The notes beneath the pieces are model-generated. The model was not told where the DNA came from. It made no database searches and was given only the letters and a program-made list of their open reading frames with translations. Positions 59,702-64,000 of a DNA stretch of 64,000 nucleotides are shown here, one piece after another. The translations under genes and the position numbers were made by a program. How positions within the stretch are numbered: the stretch's first letter is position 1; every line of letters starts with the position of its first letter. Source of the DNA: Streptomyces asoensis (GTDB taxonomy: Bacteria > Actinomycetota > Actinomycetes > Streptomycetales > Streptomycetaceae); the NCBI RefSeq assembly GCF_016860545.1, contig NZ_BNEB01000006.1, positions 248,001-312,000 of the forward strand, given 5' to 3'.

Positions 59702-60792
59702 GTAGCGCTCAGCGCAAGGACGACCACGTCCGGCTCGCCATGGAGCAGCAGCACGCGCACAGCGGACGCAACCAGTTCGACGAGGTGTCCTTCGTCCACC
59801 ACGCCCTGGCCGGCATCGACCGGCCGCAGGTGTCGCTGGCCACCGCCTTCGCCGGCATCACCTGGCAGGCGCCGCTCTACATCAACGCGATGACCGGCGG
59901 CAGCGTCAAGACCGGCGCCATCAACCGTGATCTGGCCGTCGCCGCCCGCGAGACGGGGGTGGCCATCGCCTCGGGCTCCATGCACGCCTACTTCAAGGAC
60001 CCCTCCTGCGCGGGCACCTTCCGGGTGCTGCGCGAGGAGAACCCCGGCGGGTTCGTCATGGCCAACGTCAACGCCACCGCCCGCGTCGAGGACGTACGGC
60101 GCGCCATCGACCTGATCGAGGCGGACGCCCTTCAGATCCACCTCAACACCGCGCAGGAGACGCCCATGCCGGAGGGCGACCGCTCCTTCGGCTCGTGGGC
60201 GGCGCAGATCGAGGCGATCGCGGCCGCCGTCGACGTCCCCGTCATCGTCAAGGAGGTCGGCAACGGGCTGAGCCGGCAGACGGTCCTGGCGCTGCCCGGC
60301 CTGGGCGTGCGGGCGGCCGACGTCAGCGGCCGCGGCGGCACGGACTTCGCCCGCATCGAGAACGGCCGCCGTGACCGGGCCGACTACGCCTACCTGCACG
60401 ACTGGGGGCAGTCCACGGCCGCCTGTCTGCTGGACGCCCAGGACAGCGGCCTGCCGCTGCTGGCCTCCGGCGGCGTGCGCCACCCCCTGGACGTGGCCCG
60501 CGCGCTGGCCCTGGGCGCCCACGCGGTCGGCTCCTCCGGGGGGTTCCTGCGCACCCTCCTCGACGGCGGCGTGGATGCCCTGGTCGCCCAGCTGACGTCC
60601 TGGCTGGACCAGCTGGCGGCTCTTCAGACCATGCTCGGCGCACCCACCCCGGCCGACCTCACCCGCTGCGACGTGCTGATCCACGGCGCGCTGCGCGACT
60701 TCTGCGCCGACCGGGGCGTCGACACCCGCCGGCTCGCCCAGCGCTCCAGCTCCATCGACGCCCTCCACGAGATGACGGGAAGCACCCGATGA
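59698..60792 (+). CDS. fni: Type 2 isopentenyl-diphosphate delta-isomerase
   Basis: This 364-residue FMN- and NAD(P)H-dependent isomerase has INAMTGGSVKTGAINRDLA, IASGSMHAYFKDP, the Mg- and substrate-binding IHLNTAQE, the FMN phosphate-binding GRGGTDFARIE and GSSGGFLRTLL. It interconverts IPP and DMAPP, supplying both substrates for the polyprenyl synthase and the prenyltransferases. Starts and stops overlap both neighbours. Confidence 0.96.
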   Translation: MSSAQRKDDHVRLAMEQQHAHSGRNQFDEVSFVHHALAGIDRPQVSLATAFAGITWQAPLYINAMTGGSVKTGAINRDLAVAARETGVAIASGSMHAYFKDPSCAGTFRVLREENPGGFVMANVNATARVEDVRRAIDLIEADALQIHLNTAQETPMPEGDRSFGSWAAQIEAIAAAVDVPVIVKEVGNGLSRQTVLALPGLGVRAADVSGRGGTDFARIENGRRDRADYAYLHDWGQSTAACLLDAQDSGLPLLASGGVRHPLDVARALALGAHAVGSSGGFLRTLLDGGVDALVAQLTSWLDQLAALQTMLGAPTPADLTRCDVLIHGALRDFCADRGVDTRRLAQRSSSIDALHEMTGSTR

Positions 60793-61850
60793 CTGACACA
60801 CACGCGATCGCCAGCGTCCCGATGCGGTGGGTGGGCCCCCTGCGTATCACGGGCAACGTCGCCGACACCGAGATCCATGTGCCGCTGGCCACCTACGAGT
60901 CACCGCTGTGGCCCTCGGTGGGCCGCGGCGCGAAGGTCTCCCGCCTCGCCGAGAAGGGCATCGTGGCCACCCTCGTCGACGAGCGGATGACCCGCTCGGT
61001 CCTCGTCGAGGCCACCGACGCGGCGACCGCGCTGGCCGCCGCCCGCACGGTCGAGGCCCGTATCGACGAACTGCGCGAGGTGGTGCGCGGTTGCAGCCGC
61101 TTCGCCCAGCTGATCGGCATCCGCCACGAGATCACCGCCAACCTGCTGTTCCTGCGCTTCGAGTTCTCCACCGGCGACGCCTCCGGGCACAACATGGCCA
61201 CCCTCGCCTCCGACGCGCTGCTGGCGCACCTGCTCCAGACCGTGGAGGGCATCAGCTACGGATCGATCTCGGCGAACTACTGCACCGACAAGAAGGCCAC
61301 CGCCATCAACGGCATCCTGGGCCGCGGCAAGAACGTCGTCACCGAACTGCTCGTGCCGCGCGAGGTGGTGGCCTCCGTCCTGCACACCACCGCCGCCAAG
61401 ATCGTCGAGCTGAACATCCGCAAGAACCTCCTCGGCACGCTGCTGGCCGGCGGGATCCGCTCCGCCAACGCCCACTACGCCAACATGCTGCTCGCCTTCT
61501 ACCTGGCCACCGGGCAGGACGCGGCCAACATCGTCGAAGGCTCCCAGGGCGTCGTCATGGCCGAGGACCGCGACGGCGACCTGTACTTCTCCTGCACCCT
61601 GCCGAACCTGATCGTGGGCAGCGTCGGCAACGGCAAGGGCCTGGCCTTCGTGGAGACGAACCTGACCCGGCTCGGCTGCCGCGAGGACCGCGCGCCCGGC
61701 GAGAACGCCCGCCGCCTGGCCGTCCTGGCCGCCGCCACCGTGCTGTGCGGGGAGCTGTCGCTGCTCGCGGCGCAGACCAACCCCGGTGAGCTCATGCGTG
61801 CGCACGTCCAACTCGAACGCGACAACACGACCGCAAAGGCTGGTGTATGA
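60789..61850 (+). CDS. Hydroxymethylglutaryl-CoA reductase
   Basis: This 353-residue HMG-CoA reductase of the class I-like type has STGDASGHNMATLASD, NYCTDKKATAINGI with the catalytic Lys, GQDAANIVEGSQG and VGSVGNGKGLAF. It reduces HMG-CoA to mevalonate with two NADPH. The protein is soluble, with no membrane anchor. ATG 60789 overlaps the isomerase stop; HMG-CoA synthase follows 3 bp after the stop. Confidence 0.96.
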   Translation: MTDTHAIASVPMRWVGPLRITGNVADTEIHVPLATYESPLWPSVGRGAKVSRLAEKGIVATLVDERMTRSVLVEATDAATALAAARTVEARIDELREVVRGCSRFAQLIGIRHEITANLLFLRFEFSTGDASGHNMATLASDALLAHLLQTVEGISYGSISANYCTDKKATAINGILGRGKNVVTELLVPREVVASVLHTTAAKIVELNIRKNLLGTLLAGGIRSANAHYANMLLAFYLATGQDAANIVEGSQGVVMAEDRDGDLYFSCTLPNLIVGSVGNGKGLAFVETNLTRLGCREDRAPGENARRLAVLAAATVLCGELSLLAAQTNPGELMRAHVQLERDNTTAKAGV

Positions 61851-61853
61851 GAC

Positions 61854-63023
61854 ATGTCCCTCTCCATCGGGATCCACGATCTGTCCCTCGCGACGGGCGA
61901 GTTCGTCCTGGAGCACACGACGCTCGCCGCGCACAACGGCACCGAGATCGGCAAGTACCACGTGGGCATCGGCCAGGAGTCGATGAGTGTGCCCGCCGCC
62001 GACGAGGACATCGTCACCATGGGTGCGGCGGCCGCCGCGCCGATCATCGCCCGGCACGGCACGGACCGCATCCGCACGGTCGTCTTCGCCACCGAGTCCT
62101 CCATCGACCAGGCCAAGTCGGCGGGCGTGTACGTGCATTCGCTGCTGGGGCTGTCGTCGGCGACGCGGGTCGTCGAGCTCAAGCAGGCCTGCTACGGGGC
62201 GACGGCCGGCCTGCAGTTCGCCATCGGCCTGGTGCAGCGCGACCCCGCCCAGCAGGTCCTGGTCATCGCCAGCGACGTCTCCAAGTACGACCTGGACAGC
62301 CCCGGTGAGGCCACCCAGGGTGCGGCGGCGGTGGCCATGCTGGTCAGCGTCGACCCCGCGCTGGTGCGCATCGAGGACCCCTCGGGCCTGTTCACCGCCG
62401 ACGTGATGGACTTCTGGCGGCCCAACTACCGCGACACCGCCCTGGTCGACGGGCAGGAGTCCATCGGCGCCTACCTCCAGGCCGCGGAAGGCACCTGGAA
62501 GGACTACAGCGAGCAGGGCGGCCGCCCGCTCGGGGAGTTCGCCGCGTTCTGCTATCACCAGCCGTTCACGAAGATGGCCTACAAGGCCCACCGGCACCTG
62601 CTGAACTACTGCGGCTACGACACCGACCCCGGCGACATCGCCCGCGCGCTCGGGCAGACCACCGCCTACAACACCGTCATCGGCAACAGCTACACCGCCT
62701 CGGTGTACCTGGGTCTGGCCGCGCTGCTGGACCAGGCCGACGACCTCAGCGGGCGGCCGGTGGCGTTCCTCAGCTACGGCTCGGGAAGCGTCGCGGAGTT
62801 CTTCGCCGGGACGGTCGTGGCCGGCTACCGCGAGCACCTGCGCACCGGCGCCAACCAGGAGGCGATCAGCCGGCGCACCCCGCTGGACTACGCCGGCTAC
62901 CGCGAGCTGCACGAGTTCAAGTTCCCCGCCGACGGCGGCGACCACGCCACCCCGCAGCAGACCACCGGCCCGTTCCGGCTGGCCGGGATCAGCGGCCACA
63001 AGCGCCTCTACCAGCGGCGCTAG
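61854..63023 (+). CDS. Hydroxymethylglutaryl-CoA synthase
   Basis: This 389-residue thiolase-superfamily synthase has the catalytic Cys in LKQACYGATAGLQFA, the acidic catalytic residue in MSVPAADED, and His in AFCYHQPFTKMAYKAH. It condenses acetyl-CoA with acetoacetyl-CoA. The NphT7-like enzyme downstream would make the acetoacetyl-CoA irreversibly. Last gene before a strong intergenic hairpin. Confidence 0.96.
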   Translation: MSLSIGIHDLSLATGEFVLEHTTLAAHNGTEIGKYHVGIGQESMSVPAADEDIVTMGAAAAAPIIARHGTDRIRTVVFATESSIDQAKSAGVYVHSLLGLSSATRVVELKQACYGATAGLQFAIGLVQRDPAQQVLVIASDVSKYDLDSPGEATQGAAAVAMLVSVDPALVRIEDPSGLFTADVMDFWRPNYRDTALVDGQESIGAYLQAAEGTWKDYSEQGGRPLGEFAAFCYHQPFTKMAYKAHRHLLNYCGYDTDPGDIARALGQTTAYNTVIGNSYTASVYLGLAALLDQADDLSGRPVAFLSYGSGSVAEFFAGTVVAGYREHLRTGANQEAISRRTPLDYAGYRELHEFKFPADGGDHATPQQTTGPFRLAGISGHKRLYQRR

Positions 63024-63041
63024 CAACCGCCCGGGCCCGCA

Positions 63042-63099
63042 CCGGCAGGCGGGCACCCCCTGCTCCTTCGTTGCACGCGGGGGGGTGTCCGCCTGCCGG
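63042..63099 (+). terminator. 19-bp hairpin between HMG-CoA synthase and the NphT7-like gene
   Basis: Arms 63042-63060 and 63081-63099 pair over 19 bases with one G-U, loop of 20 bases. It is not followed by a U tract, so it could be a terminator, an attenuator or an mRNA-stabilising element. Confidence 0.6.
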
Positions 63100-63153
63100 G
63101 CGGCCCTGTTCGAGACGAGCCATCCAAGACCAGGTGAAGAGGAGGGCAGCCGC

Positions 63154-64000
63154 ATGGACGACGTGACGATCCTCGGTACGGGCAGCCCGATGAAAGACGT
63201 CAGGATCCTCGGTACGGGCGCCTGTGTGCCCGACCGGATCGTCTCCAACGACGAGGTGGGGGCGCCGGCCGGGGTCGACGACGCGTGGATCACCCGCAAG
63301 ACCTCGATCCGTGAACGGCGCTGGGCCGCCCCGGAGCAGGCCACGTCCGACCTGGCCACGGCCGCGGCGCGGGCGGCGATGCAGGCGGCCGGCATCACCG
63401 CCGAGCAGCTGTCGGTGATCGCGGTCGCCACCTCCACCCCCGACCGGCCCCAGCCGCCGACGGCGGCCTACGTCCAGCGCAACCTCGGCGCGTCGGGCAC
63501 CGCGGCCTTCGACGTCAACGCGGTGTGCTCGGGCACGGTGTTCGCGCTGTCCGCGGTCGGCAGCATCGTCCTGCGGCGCGGCGGCTACGCCCTGGTCATC
63601 GGCGCGGACGTGTACTCGCGGATCCTCGACCCGGCCGACCGCAAGACGGTCATCCTGTTCGGTGACGGCGCCGGCGCGATGGTGCTGGGCCCCACCGGCC
63701 GGGGCCCGCTGGTGCGCCATGTCGCCCTGCACTCCTTCGGCGCGCTGTCGGACCTGATCCAGGTGCCCGCGGGCGGCAGCCGGCTGCCGCTGGACCACGA
63801 CGGGCTGGACGCCGGGTTGCAGTACTTCGCGATGGACGGGCGCGAGGTGCGCCGGTTCGTGGTGGAGGAACTGCCGCAGCTGGTCAAGGGGTTCCTGCAC
63901 GAGGCCGGTGTCGAGTCCCAGGACATCAGCCACTTCGTCCCGCACCAGGCCAACGGCGTGATGCTCGACGAGGTGTTCGCGGACCTGTCGCTGCCGCGGG
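63154..64000 (+). CDS. NphT7-like acetoacetyl-CoA synthase (KAS III family), 3' end missing
   Basis: 282 codons are visible. KAS III fold with catalytic Cys125 in DVNAVCSGTVFAL and His in HFVPHQANGVMLDE; the Asn lies outside the window. The sequence closely follows NphT7 of Streptomyces CL190 as I remember it (VSNDEVGAPAGVDD, ATSTPDRPQPPTAAYVQ). NphT7 condenses acetyl-CoA with malonyl-CoA to acetoacetyl-CoA and CO2, driving the mevalonate pathway. ATG 63154 has a strong GGAGG site; this start adds a 12-residue N-terminal duplication (VTILGTG, then VRILGTG). The in-frame ATG 63190 would give the usual N-terminus. Confidence 0.94.
   Translation, partial: MDDVTILGTGSPMKDVRILGTGACVPDRIVSNDEVGAPAGVDDAWITRKTSIRERRWAAPEQATSDLATAAARAAMQAAGITAEQLSVIAVATSTPDRPQPPTAAYVQRNLGASGTAAFDVNAVCSGTVFALSAVGSIVLRRGGYALVIGADVYSRILDPADRKTVILFGDGAGAMVLGPTGRGPLVRHVALHSFGALSDLIQVPAGGSRLPLDHDGLDAGLQYFAMDGREVRRFVVEELPQLVKGFLHEAGVESQDISHFVPHQANGVMLDEVFADLSLPR

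Noticed and set aside
1..64000. tRNA, rRNA or phage attachment sites
   Set aside because: I noticed no tRNA-like cloverleaf, rRNA segment or flanking att duplication while reading; I could not run a tRNA search.

Overview
The window is very GC-rich, codes densely, uses many GTG starts and is full of ATGA/GTGA gene overlaps. All of this points to a Streptomyces chromosome. The mevalonate genes, the NphT7-like synthase and the CloQ/NphB-type prenyltransferases resemble, as far as I can recall them, those of Streptomyces naphthoquinone meroterpenoid producers (furaquinocin, furanonaphthoquinone, naphterpin).

Region 1 (1-12 kb) is a cell-envelope locus. It holds two cyclopropane-fatty-acid-synthase-like methyltransferases, a DUF1295 membrane protein, a hydrolase, an Asp23/AmaP operon, a fasciclin lipoprotein, a membrane molybdopterin oxidoreductase, an ECF sigma factor with two Asp23-type partners, and a SigK/RskA pair. 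The gene set is reminiscent of the mycobacterial SigK locus. I find one promoter motif three times (CCAATCC-N16-CGGATT/C: before sigK, before the oxidoreductase and before the ECF operon) and a second motif twice (CGCGTCACA-N16-GTCCAAC: before the ECF gene and before the Asp23 operon). They suggest a two-step sigma cascade.

Region 2 (12-22 kb) holds an RsbW-like kinase, a STAS protein, a PAS-GAF-SpoIIE phosphatase, two DUF5994 proteins, an acetyltransferase, a Nudix hydrolase, several small unknown genes and gene remnants. Region 3 (22.2-24.5 kb) is an IS607-type element with tnpA and tnpB, which appears to sit in damaged genes.

Region 4 (about 25-64 kb) is a biosynthetic cluster. It carries a SigJ-like sigma factor, a P450, two aromatic prenyltransferases around a polyprenyl synthase, an HTH-less TetR-fold protein, an MFS exporter, a GNAT-methyltransferase fusion, a SARP regulator, an AMP-ligase, an O-methyltransferase, a DegT aminotransferase, a cupin, a type III PKS (tetrahydroxynaphthalene synthase with all catalytic residues), a second exporter, a lone cytochrome b (QcrB) paralogue, a flavin monooxygenase, and a CreD/CreE-like nitrous-acid pair split by a tnpB insertion sequence. 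A complete mevalonate operon follows, ending in an NphT7-like acetoacetyl-CoA synthase cut by the window edge.

The inferred pathway runs from malonyl-CoA to tetrahydroxynaphthalene, flaviolin, an amino-flaviolin, O-methylation, nitrite-dependent diazotisation and loss of the amino group, then prenylation with mevalonate-derived prenyl diphosphate and oxidative tailoring. Heptamer arrays phased at 11 bp (TNGAGCN, the SARP operator pattern) lie before five transcription units: the prenyltransferase, the TetR-fold/MFS pair, qcrB, the flavin monooxygenase and the creE-like gene. They tie nitrite supply, export, possible self-resistance and prenylation to one pathway regulator.
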